A program made the position numbers and the translations under genes. Under the pieces are notes generated by a model. It saw only the letters and a program-made list of their open reading frames with translations, made no database searches and was not told where the DNA came from. This document shows positions 19,206-28,757 of a DNA stretch of 64,000 bases, piece by piece. Source of the DNA: Photobacterium sp. SKA34 (GTDB taxonomy: Bacteria > Pseudomonadota > Gammaproteobacteria > Enterobacterales > Vibrionaceae); assembly GCF_000153325.1 (NCBI RefSeq), contig NZ_CH724141.1:234447-298446 (forward strand), written 5' to 3'. Within the stretch, counting starts at the first letter, position 1, and every line of letters starts with the position of its first letter.

Positions 19206-19868
19206 ATGAATCCTGAAGATAAACAATTTGCCGTTATTGGTCTTGGCAGATTTGGCATGTCACTTTGTCAAGAACTTAGCGAACGCGGTGCTCAAGTACT
19301 TGCTATCGATCTTGATGAAACCTGTGTGCGTAAAGCGGCTGATGTCGCAACTCAAGCTGTTGTTGCAGATTGTTCAAATGAAGCCACCATTTCTGAACTG
19401 AAATTGGATGATTATGATCTTGTTATGGTGGCAATAGGTGAAGATGTTAATGCCAGTATTCTTACCACCCTTCTTTTAAAAGAGGCTGGAGTAAAAACTG
19501 TGTGGGTAAAAGCAAAAGATATATCCCATAGCAAGATCTTATCAAAAATTGGAGCTGATAAGATCATACGCCCAGAACGCGATATGGGTATTCGTATAGC
19601 TCGCAATATGTTAGATAAACGAATTTTTGAGTTCTCTGAACTCGGCAGTGGTATTTCACTCGCTGAAGTAGTCGTTACGGCAAAAAATATGGGACGTAAA
19701 ATTTCTGAACACCCATGTGGCTCTCATAGTGCAACCCAAATATTAGCACTAAAACGAGGTCCTGAAGTACGTAAAGATCCTGATCCAAGCACTGAATTAC
19801 AAGTTGGTGATATTTTAATTATCACAGGCCCTGAAAAAATATTAAATGAGACTTTAAGAAAGCTATGA
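19206..19868 (+). CDS. ktrA: KtrA, cytosolic RCK subunit of Na+-dependent K+ uptake
   Basis: Regulatory subunit that binds nucleotides (ATP/ADP, NAD) and gates the KtrB channel; 220 residues. The RCK_N Rossmann fold begins FAVIGLGRFGMS with GxGxxG at residues 12-17 and an acidic end of strand 2 (LAIDLDE). VADCSNE, VMVAIGEDVNASIL and GADKIIRPERDMGIR are typical of Vibrio KtrA. The C-terminal half (EVVVTAKNMGRKIS, GDILIITGPE) is the RCK_C domain. The ATG at 19206, preceded by GGGGAAA, matches the V. alginolyticus start; an ORF beginning at 19143 adds an unconserved stretch. Overlaps ktrB by ATGA. Confidence 0.95.
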   Translation: MNPEDKQFAVIGLGRFGMSLCQELSERGAQVLAIDLDETCVRKAADVATQAVVADCSNEATISELKLDDYDLVMVAIGEDVNASILTTLLLKEAGVKTVWVKAKDISHSKILSKIGADKIIRPERDMGIRIARNMLDKRIFEFSELGSGISLAEVVVTAKNMGRKISEHPCGSHSATQILALKRGPEVRKDPDPSTELQVGDILIITGPEKILNETLRKL

Positions 19869-21232
19869 GTTTCATTCCAAACAGGGGCATGTATGTCCCT
19901 ATCAAAACTGACAACCGTAAGAAAAGATGGTCTGAACCTAAGATCATCATTCTTAGTTTTTTAGCCATTTTAATACCAGCAGCAATCCTACTTACATTAC
20001 CGGCATTTTCAGTTTCAGGGCTGAGTTTTGTTGATGCCCTATTTACTGCGACCTCTGCAATCAGTGTAACTGGTTTAGGTGTAGTTGATACAGGCTCACA
20101 TTTTTCTATTAGTGGTAAAGTATTATTAATGCTACTCATGCAAATTGGCGGTTTAGGACAAATGACATTGTCTGCCGTTTTACTTTACATGTTTGGCTTG
20201 CGGTTAAGTCTTCGTCAACAAGCATTAACGAAAGAACAATTAGGACAAGATAAATTCACAAATATTCGCCGCCTTGTAAAACACATCATTATTTTTGTGC
20301 TTATTTGTGAATTGATCGGTATATTTTTTCTGTCGCTACGATGGGTACCTCAGATGGGTTGGGAGCAAGGTTTATTCTTTGCTGTTTTCCATTCAATTTC
20401 AGCCTTTAACAATGCTGGTTTTTCTTTATTCTCTGATAGCTTAACGCGTTATGTTGATGATCCACTCGTTATCATTACGATTTCATCACTATTCATATTG
20501 GGTGGTTTAGGCTTTACTGTTATCTCTGACATTAGACGAAATGCTCATCGAGGGTTCCACTTTTTATCTTTGCATTCAAAAATAATGATAATTGCAACCC
20601 CGATCCTATTATTTGTCGGTACCATAATGATTTGGCTTTTAGAGCACCATAATAGCCATACTTTAGGGCCACTTAATCAGTCAGGACAATGGCTAGCAGC
20701 CTTTTTCCAATCTGCTACGGCACGTACAGCCGGTTTCAACAGTATAGATATTAGTCAGTTTACTGAACCAACTATGTTAGTCATGATGTTATTAATGCTT
20801 GTAGGTGCAGGTTCAACATCTACAGGTGGTGGGATTAAGGTATCAACCTTTGTCGTAGCCGTTTTGGCAACATGGTCATTCTTAAAACAACGTGATCGTG
20901 TAGTGCTATTTAAGCGCACAATTTCAAACCAAACGGTGACAAAATCATTAGCTATCATTGTTGTTAGTGGCATTGTACTTACCATTGCAATGTTTGCCTT
21001 AATGATCACTGAAAAAGCGCCGTTCTATGAGGTAATGTTTGAAACCATTTCAGCATTTGCAACCGTAGGCGTTACTGCTGGTTTAACTGCAACCTTATCT
21101 GAACCCGGTAAATACATCATGATAGTAGTCATGATTATCGGTCGTTTAGGCCCACTAACCTTGGCATACATGTTAGCTCGTCCTAAACCAACCTTGCTTA
21201 GATACCCTGAAGACAACGTCGCTGCAGGCTAA
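19865..21232 (+). CDS. ktrB: KtrB, K+-translocating subunit
   Basis: Membrane subunit of the KtrAB Na+-dependent K+ uptake system, 455 residues, of the Trk/Ktr/HKT superfamily with four M1-P-M2 repeats. The four P-loop/filter regions are visible: TSAISVTGLGVVDTG, HSISAFNNAGFSLF, ATARTAGFNSIDIS and ISAFATVGVTAG, each with the conserved filter Gly. The GAGSTSTGGGIKVST intramembrane loop that acts as the gate is present. It is translationally coupled to ktrA, so the two make one operon, and a strong terminator follows. This is core physiology in marine vibrios. Confidence 0.96.
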   Translation: MSFIPNRGMYVPIKTDNRKKRWSEPKIIILSFLAILIPAAILLTLPAFSVSGLSFVDALFTATSAISVTGLGVVDTGSHFSISGKVLLMLLMQIGGLGQMTLSAVLLYMFGLRLSLRQQALTKEQLGQDKFTNIRRLVKHIIIFVLICELIGIFFLSLRWVPQMGWEQGLFFAVFHSISAFNNAGFSLFSDSLTRYVDDPLVIITISSLFILGGLGFTVISDIRRNAHRGFHFLSLHSKIMIIATPILLFVGTIMIWLLEHHNSHTLGPLNQSGQWLAAFFQSATARTAGFNSIDISQFTEPTMLVMMLLMLVGAGSTSTGGGIKVSTFVVAVLATWSFLKQRDRVVLFKRTISNQTVTKSLAIIVVSGIVLTIAMFALMITEKAPFYEVMFETISAFATVGVTAGLTATLSEPGKYIMIVVMIIGRLGPLTLAYMLARPKPTLLRYPEDNVAAG

Positions 21233-21255
21233 ATCTTTTAAAAGTATAAACAAAT

Positions 21256-21297
21256 AAAGGCTTGTTCTTAAAAACTCATTAGAACAAGCCTTTTTCT
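21256..21297 (+). terminator. Rho-independent terminator after ktrB
   Basis: AAAGGCTTGTTCT (21256-21268) and AGAACAAGCCTTT (21281-21293) form a perfect 13-bp stem followed by TTTTCTTATT. Because the stem begins with A residues it could also stop minus-strand transcription from the FAD oxidoreductase gene. Confidence 0.88.
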
Positions 21298-21312
21298 TAT
21301 TTACTCTATGTA

Positions 21313-22722
21313 TCAAGCCTTATCCGCTTTACCAGCTGCATTAGCAAATTTTGCTAATTGCTTATCTAACCAAAAAGGCGATTTACCATTATCTTCGGCG
21401 CACTCCTTTCGACGAATTGCGTTACGCACCATCATCGCACCACACCATCGAATAGGTTCTGGCGGAAAACTACCTTTAGGCCCTGAAGTAAGACCACTTT
21501 GGCTCCACTCATTCTGCTGTTCGAGTACCAATGAAGATAATATTTGCCCACCAATCCAAGTTTGTGCCACTCCATTTCCCGAATAGCCTAAACCATAAAC
21601 AATATCTTTATTGCCATCCAATTGACCGAAGAATGGTAAGCCCGTAGTTGAACGATCCGATGCGCCAGTCCATGTCGCAGCAAATTTTTCTTCTTTAAGG
21701 TTTGGAAAAAGCTTGTTAAATGATCGTCGTAACAGCTTGCTATAACGACTTGGTGAATCGAATACTTTTCTGATTTTATTACCATAGGAGAAATAATTTC
21801 CTCCTTTACCCAACATTAAACGCCCTTCGGACGTAGAGCGATAATAATGAACAAAGATACGTGAGTCGATAACGGTTTTACCATCTTTTAGCCCCATATC
21901 ATTAAGCTTTTCAGGAATTGGCTGAGTAATCGCCATATCAGAGCTAACCAAAACAACATTTCGTTTAAATTGCGGAAATTGCTCAAGCATCCATGCATTT
22001 AACGCAAGTACAACTTTCTTGGTAAAAATATCGGCTTCTGGAGTCGTGATTGTAACTGGAACCTCTGTGCTGATATTTTCCATGGGGGTATTTTCATAAA
22101 TCTTAATCCCCATGTTTTCAGCAACACGTTTAAGCCCACGCGCTAATAACGCAGGTTGTACGCTTGCAGCTGCTGGTGAATAAAACCCTTCACAATGTAG
22201 TTTAGAGCCAGCTTCTTGCTGTACCCTATCATGTTGCCACTCTTGCCAACTATTCACTTCATGTTTAGATAGTTGTTCAAGTACACCTTCCATAGCACCT
22301 TGCTGTGCTTTATTTGTTGCTGTATATAAAGTGCCATTAAGACGTAGGTCAGCATCAATATTATTTTCTTCACAAAAATCAGCGATTTCATAAACAGCAC
22401 GTTCAGATGCCTGTACAAGTTTTACCGCTTCCTCTTCACCGTATAGTTTCTTCATAGAGGAATATTTAGTTGACCATGTCAGCATACACCCCCCATTTCG
22501 ACCAGATGCACCACTACCACATAACCCTTTATCTATAATCACAATGTCGAGATTCGGCTGCTGTTTCTTTAGTTGAATAGCGGTCCATAATCCAGTGTAA
22601 CCTCCTCCAACAATACATACATCCGTTTGAATATCGTGTTTAAGTGAAGTAACTGTATTATCTGATTTTTTCTTTAATGCTTCTGAAAACCAAAATGGTT
22701 GGAAATGACTACTATTATGCAT
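21313..22722 (-). CDS. FAD-dependent aminophosphonate oxidoreductase (Phn_aa_oxid type)
   Basis: FAD-dependent oxidoreductase of the DAO family, 469 residues. The dinucleotide fold is seen at DVCIVGGGYTGLWTAIQLKK (residues about 34-53), followed by GSGASGRNGGCMLTW and, near the end, GLGYSGNGVAQTWIGG. The family is the putative aminophosphonate oxidoreductase that recurs next to phnW/pbfA/phnX; characterised relatives act on N-methylated or hydroxylated 2-aminoethylphosphonate. The exact substrate here is not readable. A TTGGTATATACCA operator 19 bases upstream places it in the phn regulon, even though the secreted-enzyme gene lies between it and phnX. Confidence 0.8.
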   Translation of the reverse strand: MHNSSHFQPFWFSEALKKKSDNTVTSLKHDIQTDVCIVGGGYTGLWTAIQLKKQQPNLDIVIIDKGLCGSGASGRNGGCMLTWSTKYSSMKKLYGEEEAVKLVQASERAVYEIADFCEENNIDADLRLNGTLYTATNKAQQGAMEGVLEQLSKHEVNSWQEWQHDRVQQEAGSKLHCEGFYSPAAASVQPALLARGLKRVAENMGIKIYENTPMENISTEVPVTITTPEADIFTKKVVLALNAWMLEQFPQFKRNVVLVSSDMAITQPIPEKLNDMGLKDGKTVIDSRIFVHYYRSTSEGRLMLGKGGNYFSYGNKIRKVFDSPSRYSKLLRRSFNKLFPNLKEEKFAATWTGASDRSTTGLPFFGQLDGNKDIVYGLGYSGNGVAQTWIGGQILSSLVLEQQNEWSQSGLTSGPKGSFPPEPIRWCGAMMVRNAIRRKECAEDNGKSPFWLDKQLAKFANAAGKADKA

Positions 22723-22740
22723 ACCCTACAACTTCCTTAA

Positions 22741-22753
22741 TTGGTATATACCA
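22741..22753. promoter_or_regulatory. Phn-regulon operator 1 (FAD oxidoreductase)
   Basis: TTGGTATATACCA, a near-perfect palindrome 19 bases before the FAD oxidoreductase start. It is the same motif found before four other phn units in the window. The likely binder is the GntR/UTRA regulator encoded at 37958. Confidence 0.75.
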
Positions 22754-22828
22754 TTAAAGAAACAATAAAATATTTGTATGACGTTTTAATAACAATAAAG
22801 AATTGAAATATAAATTTAATATAATAAA

Positions 22829-22856
22829 AAGCCACGCTATAACGTGGCTTCTTGTT
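22829..22856 (-). terminator. Rho-independent terminator after the secreted EEP gene
   Basis: Read on the minus strand, AAGCCACG and CGTGGCTT form an 8-bp stem with a 6-base loop followed by TTTTATTATATT, about 15 bases after the stop of the 22866-24988 gene. Confidence 0.8.
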
Positions 22857-22865
22857 TAATTAAAA

Positions 22866-24988
22866 TTATTTATTATTAACAATTTTAAACTTCGTTACTA
22901 CTGCGCTGTGATCTGAAACCCAGGTAACAGGGTGATAATGCGTCACATAACTGTTAATTGGTTTTAATTTATATTTTAAATTTTTATTGTTACGATACAT
23001 AATATGATCAATTCTACCACCTTTTTGCTTATCTTGTTGATAAAACCAAGAATACGTGTACCCAGGAATTTCTTTTACATTTGGATGAACTTCTCTATAT
23101 GAATCTTTAAAATCCATATCATCCATTAACTTACTAGACATTAAAAATTTTTGTCCTGCATAGGTTCTGATAGTTTCAAATTCAGAGTCTTTAATAAACT
23201 CTCCACTCATTACTGTATTAAAATCACCAACAATAAGATCTGATGTTTTATCATCTTTATTTATAAATAATTTATCCACTACAACATTCAACACTTTTAA
23301 TTTTGATTCTTTTTCTTCATTTTGAATGTTAGTCCATAATTCATTATTAAATGCTTGAGTAACAGCCGCATCCCAAGAGTTATAGTTTGCTGATGAACTA
23401 GGGTGTATCACACCTAAGCTATAATGGCGATTAAAATTTTTATCATGAAGCTTTAATGATAAAGTGCGCGAGTTAGTTGTATCAATTGATTCAATTTTAA
23501 ATCGAGATACTACTCCTGGAGCATATTTGCTAAAATCATCATGCTCAACATAATACCATCCTAACTCTTCAGCAACTGCTTTAGCATTTAATCTACCTTC
23601 AGTTAATACAGCAACATCAGCTCCAGCGTTTTCAATTACTTCCGCGACATATTTAGAACCATATTTAGGAGCAGCATTTGTTCCTCGATCATCAATCCCC
23701 CAAATATTAAACTCCATAAGAGTTAAAGAGTTTTTTTGCATATGATATAATTTATTTCCGTCTTTACGAGTTGTAAATTCAAAAGTATCACTAACTTGAT
23801 TGTCATAACTAACCCTCCAGTAATAGGTTGTATTCGATTCTAAACCTTTATGGACTTTAACATGCTTATCATCCGTATCCTTCTGAAATACAACATTTTT
23901 AAAGTTTTTATTTTTTGAAACTTCAATATGGTATGTAATGTTTTCAGGCTGTAGAGCCTCATGCGTAGACCAACTTAGAACTGGTTTTAATTCTACATTT
24001 TTGATTTGCCTTGAAGGTAATGGATGAAAAACAGGAGTTTCATTTGTTGAGCTTCTTAGATCATATTCTGATATGGCTTTTGCTTGATTTGAAGTAATAT
24101 GACCATTAAATAATCTAAACTTACTTATTGATAATGAAACTTTGTTTTCTCCAGAACCTATTATTGTATATCCACCATTTTGGTAACTCACTTCGTTGCT
24201 ATAGATTAACTTACCATCTAAATAAGCTTGTAAATTATTATCTGTACGGGTTATAATAATATTTTTCCATACATTATTTTCTACCCCTTGGTATATTATC
24301 TCTTTTTTAAACTCACCATTTTCTAAAATTAAATTATTATTTTTATCTATATATAATGTTCTAATTCCATTATATAGTTTTACTGATCCTTCTGAATCTT
24401 GATTATTTACCTTAAATCCAAATGAAACTGTAACCTTGCCAGGAATATCATGTGAATAAAATTTAACATAGTTCTTTTCAGGTAAAATAAAATTACCCTC
24501 TTTATCAAATGTTACACTTCCTTCACTGTCATCGTATTTGTATATACCAACATCCTGATACATGGTAATTTCATCATGAGTATTTTTTAAATTATTATTA
24601 CCATCTTTTACTATTTTTACTAACTCTACTGGGTCACCATTTTTTGATACTGGATGTAGTTTACATATAATTTTTCCATTATTATTAGTAATAGATATTT
24701 TATGTTTATCGGTTAAAACAAATTTTTCACACTGAATAAATTCATTATTTGACTGATTATAAATGGATACATTACCAAAATCGTATTCCTTTAAAAATCT
24801 TTTAAACAAGGCGTAGTATCACTATAATTTTGTTTACTATGTGCTTTTATTCCGCCATATGTGCTGTCTGGTACTTGATTAATATATGGGATTAGTGTGT
24901 TGTTATCAGTATCATTATGAATATCAATTTCAAATGAATTTGCGTTAGCAGAACATAGTGCCCCTACGAATAAAGCTAAATATTTCAT
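22866..24988 (-). pseudogene. Secreted LamG-FN3-endonuclease/exonuclease/phosphatase protein, frameshifted near the N-terminus
   Basis: About 707 residues if whole. Order: signal peptide (MKYLALFVGALCSANA, cleavage near 16), an N-terminal domain I do not recognise, a LamG/ConA-like lectin domain (about 150-300, AYLDGKLIYSN), an FN3-like segment (TYYWRVSYDNQVSDTFEFTT), and a DNase-I-like EEP domain with MEFNIWGIDDRG, VLTEGRL, LIVGDFNTVMSGE, GGRIDHIMYRN and VSDHSAVVTKF, so the catalytic motifs are complete. The first 65 codons and the rest are in different frames; one extra T in the T5 run near 24795 would join them. The phn operator at 25003 suggests a role in phosphonate scavenging, perhaps as a phosphonolipid or sphingolipid head-group hydrolase; a nuclease role remains possible. 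Confidence 0.65.
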
Positions 24989-25002
24989 TATTCCTTCCTT
25001 TT

Positions 25003-25016
25003 TTGGTATATACCAA
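25003..25016. promoter_or_regulatory. Phn-regulon operator 2 (secreted EEP gene)
   Basis: TTGGTATATACCAA, a perfect 14-bp palindrome 15 bases before the start of the secreted EEP gene and identical to the one before phnT at 34943. This is the main evidence that the exoenzyme belongs to the phosphonate regulon. Confidence 0.78.
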
Positions 25017-25101
25017 GTGATGGTAATAATGAAACATTACAATTTAACCTTATTTTTATTAAGGTAATCCGTCCTTTTCGTAATTACATTATCTTTAATT
25101 T

Positions 25102-25130
25102 AAAAAGGGATGCTAAATGCATCCCTTTTT
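25102..25130. terminator. Two-way terminator after phnX
   Basis: AAAAAGGGATGC and GCATCCCTTTTT form a perfect 12-bp stem with a 5-base loop, 30 bases after the phnX stop. A and T runs on both sides make it bidirectional. It isolates the phnW-pbfA-phnX operon from the EEP gene, which starts just beyond. Confidence 0.85.
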
Positions 25131-25159
25131 ATTTATTCATCATATTAAATTATTGTCTG

Positions 25160-25969
25160 CTATGGCTTTTCACCTTGTGCAAGACGAAGGTTAATATCAG
25201 CCACTACTCTAGGTAAATCTGCTATGGTATCAATTTGATAGTGGGCACCAGAATGACTAAACGCTTTCTGCGCTTTTTCACGTGCCGCATTTAAAGTGTC
25301 AGTATTGGCAGATTCAAATTGCTCTTGAGTTAGACCAGCCTCGTTACCAGATAATAATAAGGCTACAGTCCACATTCCTGCATTTAACCCTTCACTAATA
25401 CCTGGTACTGAGTCATCCACTTTAATACAAGTTGAAACATCACCAAGTCCTAGTTCTAGCATGTTTTTTAGTGCCATAAAGGCTGCTGGACGACCACCGA
25501 CAGCTAGGTCGTCTGTTGCGACAACACAGTCAGGTACAAAGCCATTAGCATTTAAAGCAGGTAGTAATGCGTCAAGAACTGCGCGAGGATAGCCAGTGCA
25601 CGCACCTATTTTAATACCTTGCTCACGTAACATAGACACAACACTTTCTGTACTTGGAATTAAATCAGCATGCTCACCAACTTTTGCAATTTGTAATGGC
25701 ATAAACGTTTCATAAATCGTATCAATGTCTGATTCTTCCATTTTACGACCAAACTGTGCGTACCAGCGCTCTGCAACTGCTGGTAATTCACCGACTGACT
25801 TAATGTGATCCCACTTCCCTAGCCCCATTGGTACACGGGCTTCTTGCAATGAAATATCAAAGTCAAAACCACGTCGAAATGCCTCTACAAAGATAGTGGT
25901 TGGTGCAAATGAACCAAAATCAACCACTGTTCCAGCTAAATCAAAAATTACACCCTTAATCTGTTTCAT
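25160..25969 (-). CDS. phnX: Phosphonoacetaldehyde hydrolase PhnX (phosphonatase)
   Basis: HAD-superfamily enzyme that splits the C-P bond of phosphonoacetaldehyde to acetaldehyde and phosphate; 269 residues, cytoplasmic. The HAD nucleophile motif is FDLAGTVVDFG (Asp10), where the Ala two residues later is typical of phosphonatase. The Schiff-base lysine of the cap domain is Lys52 in MGLGKWDHI. GACTGYPRAVLDALLP, VATDDLAVGGRPA and KVDDSVPGISEGLNAGMWTV follow the family. AAAGGAT precedes the ATG. Last gene of phnW-pbfA-phnX, 29 bases after pbfA. Confidence 0.96.
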   Translation of the reverse strand: MKQIKGVIFDLAGTVVDFGSFAPTTIFVEAFRRGFDFDISLQEARVPMGLGKWDHIKSVGELPAVAERWYAQFGRKMEESDIDTIYETFMPLQIAKVGEHADLIPSTESVVSMLREQGIKIGACTGYPRAVLDALLPALNANGFVPDCVVATDDLAVGGRPAAFMALKNMLELGLGDVSTCIKVDDSVPGISEGLNAGMWTVALLLSGNEAGLTQEQFESANTDTLNAAREKAQKAFSHSGAHYQIDTIADLPRVVADINLRLAQGEKP

Positions 25970-25998
25970 TTTCTATCCTTTTAATTTTTCACATCAAT

Positions 25999-27369
25999 TT
26001 AGTTAATAATGACTTCACTAATAGCTTGTTCCACAATATCTAATGCACGGGCAAGATCTTTACGCTTGATAATCAGTGGGGGGCTTAATTGCAACACGTT
26101 ACCTTGCGAGACTTTAAAACTAAGACCTAACTCTAAGCATCGGTATAGCACTTGTTCAGCGGCATCATGGGCACGGGTTTTAGTAAGGCGATTGGTGACA
26201 AGCTCAATCCCCCATAACAATCCTATACCTCTTATATCGCCAATGACGGAATAAGATTTTTTCATTTGAAATAAACGTTCAGATACATAATCTTGATCTT
26301 GCTTTACTTTAGCTAATAGCTTTTCAGATTCGATGACATCAATGGTCGCAAGCGCAGCGGCACAACCTATCGGACTTTTCTCATGGGTATAGTGACCCAA
26401 TGAAATATCAGCAGCTTGGTTATATTTATCTTTAGTAATTAAAGCGGCAAATGGCACAACACCACCACCTAAACCTTTACCAATGCATAGAATATCAGGT
26501 TCTATTCCAAAAGCTTGATAGCTAAACCAGTGACCAGTTCTTCCCATACCATTTGGAATATCATCAATGATCAGCAAGACATTGTGTTTGTCACATATTT
26601 CACGTATACGTTGCCAGTAGGCTTTTGAAGGCACTTGCACATCAGTATTACGTATCCCTTCTGCGATAAACGCTCCAACACCACCCTCTTTTTCAATGAC
26701 ATATTCAAGGTAATCGGCGTATTGTAAATCGCTATTATCTTCACGTGGAAAAGCGCCACGATAGGTAATCGGTGGTGGAATACGCTCAACGCCAGCCATT
26801 AATGGCCCCATCCCCTGACGAAAACACGCTTCACCACCTACTGATATGGCATCTAAGGACGCGCCATGAAATGAATCCCACAACGAAATCACTTTCGCAT
26901 TACCTGTAATAATACGGGCTAATTTTAGTGCCATACCAACCACAGATGTTCCACCTGGAGCAAACAGCACGCGCTCTAGTTCTCCACCAGCGATTTCTGT
27001 TAATTTCTTTGCACAATCTATCGCAGATTGATGAGTAAAACGGCGAGGAGCAAAAGGCAATTCAGTCAATTGTTGTTGAATTCTTTCCACCACTTTAGGA
27101 TGGCCATAGCCCAGCTGGTGAACGTTATTGCCATGAAAGTCCATGTAACGTTTACCATTGATATCTTCGATATAAATACCGTCGGCCGCCGCTAACGCAT
27201 TCATACAAGGTGTAGACATGGATTGATGTAAAAAGTACTGGCTGTCTTGTTCTAACATTGCTTCAGTTTGCGGTGAGTTTAAGTTTCGATACCACTGTTT
27301 TCGAGCCTCAGTAGTATTGGTATCGCCCTCACAACGAAGATGCAGGTTTTGTTCAGCATTAATACTCAT
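25999..27369 (-). CDS. pbfA: (R)-1-hydroxy-2-aminoethylphosphonate ammonia-lyase PbfA
   Basis: PLP-dependent enzyme of the class III aminotransferase fold, 456 residues. In Vibrio splendidus the PbfA family was shown to convert (R)-1-hydroxy-2-aminoethylphosphonate to phosphonoacetaldehyde and ammonia, feeding PhnX. The gene position between phnW and phnX fits PbfA. Visible motifs are APGGTSVVGMALKLAR, SFHGASLDAISVGG, LLIIDDIPNGMGRTG (with the PLP-ring Asp) and the PLP lysine in ILCIGKGLGGG. The ATG at 27369 overlaps the phnW TAA by one base; an in-frame start at 27390 would lie inside phnW. Substrate choice rests on context and family. Confidence 0.85.
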   Translation of the reverse strand: MSINAEQNLHLRCEGDTNTTEARKQWYRNLNSPQTEAMLEQDSQYFLHQSMSTPCMNALAAADGIYIEDINGKRYMDFHGNNVHQLGYGHPKVVERIQQQLTELPFAPRRFTHQSAIDCAKKLTEIAGGELERVLFAPGGTSVVGMALKLARIITGNAKVISLWDSFHGASLDAISVGGEACFRQGMGPLMAGVERIPPPITYRGAFPREDNSDLQYADYLEYVIEKEGGVGAFIAEGIRNTDVQVPSKAYWQRIREICDKHNVLLIIDDIPNGMGRTGHWFSYQAFGIEPDILCIGKGLGGGVVPFAALITKDKYNQAADISLGHYTHEKSPIGCAAALATIDVIESEKLLAKVKQDQDYVSERLFQMKKSYSVIGDIRGIGLLWGIELVTNRLTKTRAHDAAEQVLYRCLELGLSFKVSQGNVLQLSPPLIIKRKDLARALDIVEQAISEVIIN

Positions 27370-28487
27370 TACGATATAGCCTTCTGCCAAAACATGGTTT
27401 GGGCAATTGCATCTAATAAACGGCTAATATCATCGTTATGAACGTCACCAATATTACCAATACGGAAACAATCAGCGTTTGAAACTTTCCCCGGATAAAT
27501 AACAAAACCATAAGATTTCAACTGAGTATAAAACTCTTTAAAATCGTAATTTGGTGATGCTGGTGAGTAAAATGAAGTGATAATTGGTGAATGAAGAGAT
27601 TGAGGTAGTAAACACGTGAACCCTAATGATTCCATGCCATCCACAAGCAAACGTTGATTCGATTGATAACGTTGATAACGTGCTTCAACACCACCTTCTT
27701 CTTCTAGCTCTAACATGGCTTGATAGAAAGCACGTACGGTATGCGTTGGAGAGGTAAAACGCCACTTACCATGGTTTTTCTCCATGCAATCCCATTGATC
27801 ATATAGATCTAGCGATAATGATCGTGCTCGTCCTTGGCATTGTTTTAATTCTGAAGTTTTCGCAATAACAAAGCCAAACCCTGGCACGCCTTGAATACAT
27901 TTATTGGCAGAACTAATCATAAAATCAACACCAAGTTCACCAATATCCATTGGAATACCACCAAAACTCGACATTGCATCTAAGATCATGATCTTATTAC
28001 GCGATTTAATTAGATCACAAACCGCTTCAATCGGGTTCAACATACCTGTGGTGGTTTCACAATGCACCATAGCAACATGTGTTATATCTGTATCAGCATC
28101 CAACAAATTCGCAATATGCTCAAGATCTGGCTGTTCAACTTCACTTAACTCAATAACATGATGAGCGATGTTTAAGTACTCAGAAATTTGAGTAATACGC
28201 TTGCCATAAGCGCCATTATTAATGACTAATAATTTACCATCAGCAGGTATGGCTGTGCCGATTGTAGCTTCTACTGAGGCGCTCCCACTCCCTTGCATAA
28301 GTACTGATGTGTAGCCGTTATATTGTGTAGCCAATTCCACCAGTTTAGTGCGAATCACTTCAACAATATCCTTGTTGTAATCATCATCCCATGTACACCA
28401 ATCTTTTAACATTGCCTCACGGACAGATGGTGTTGTTGTCAAAGGGCCAGGTGTTAACAGCAAGTATTGATTCGTCGAGTTTTCCAT
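27369..28487 (-). CDS. phnW: 2-aminoethylphosphonate:pyruvate transaminase PhnW
   Basis: PLP-dependent class V aminotransferase converting 2-aminoethylphosphonate and pyruvate to phosphonoacetaldehyde and alanine; about 372 residues. It matches Salmonella PhnW throughout: [57 protein letters not shown], the PLP lysine in [29 protein letters not shown] and [20 protein letters not shown]. The ATG at 28487 agrees with the family start and has GGAA upstream; an ORF from 28499 adds four residues. First gene of phnW-pbfA-phnX, directly behind an operator-like palindrome at 28499. Confidence 0.96.
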   Translation of the reverse strand: MENSTNQYLLLTPGPLTTTPSVREAMLKDWCTWDDDYNKDIVEVIRTKLVELATQYNGYTSVLMQGSGSASVEATIGTAIPADGKLLVINNGAYGKRITQISEYLNIAHHVIELSEVEQPDLEHIANLLDADTDITHVAMVHCETTTGMLNPIEAVCDLIKSRNKIMILDAMSSFGGIPMDIGELGVDFMISSANKCIQGVPGFGFVIAKTSELKQCQGRARSLSLDLYDQWDCMEKNHGKWRFTSPTHTVRAFYQAMLELEEEGGVEARYQRYQSNQRLLVDGMESLGFTCLLPQSLHSPIITSFYSPASPNYDFKEFYTQLKSYGFVIYPGKVSNADCFRIGNIGDVHNDDISRLLDAIAQTMFWQKAIS

Positions 28488-28498
28488 ATTGAATTCCA

Positions 28499-28513
28499 TT
28501 TGGACTATACCAG
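28499..28513. promoter_or_regulatory. Phn-regulon operator 3 (phnW-pbfA-phnX), variant
   Basis: TTGGACTATACCAG, the phn palindrome with two central changes and one outer change, overlapping the leader of phnW. Its closeness to the start codon fits repression. It is weaker than operators 2 and 5 by sequence. Confidence 0.55.
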
Positions 28514-28698
28514 TTAAAAAACTATAACGAGTTAAAAACCAAGCTGTAAATGGTCAACCTAAAGAGTTAATAAAAGATTCATATTAGAAAACTCCTATCT
28601 CTGTTTAGTCATATAAGCCACATAAAACCGCCTTAAAATTGAAATAAAGTAATCATCCAAGCGTCATAAATCCCCCTTAGCATCGTAATGGCTCGGAA

Positions 28699-28712
28699 CT
28701 GGTACATACCAA
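28699..28712. promoter_or_regulatory. Phn-regulon operator 4 (phnS)
   Basis: CTGGTACATACCAA, one or two changes from the perfect phn palindrome, 46 bases before the binding-protein gene. GGAGA and the ATG follow. Confidence 0.65.
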
Positions 28713-28757
28713 AATTACAACATTGAGTTAGATTTTATCAATCATGGAGATACAACA

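Noticed and set aside
24791..24809. Programmed -1 frameshift joining the two parts of the secreted EEP gene
   Set aside because: The sequence at the joint is not a standard slippery heptamer in the reading phase and no downstream stem is obvious; an indel is simpler.
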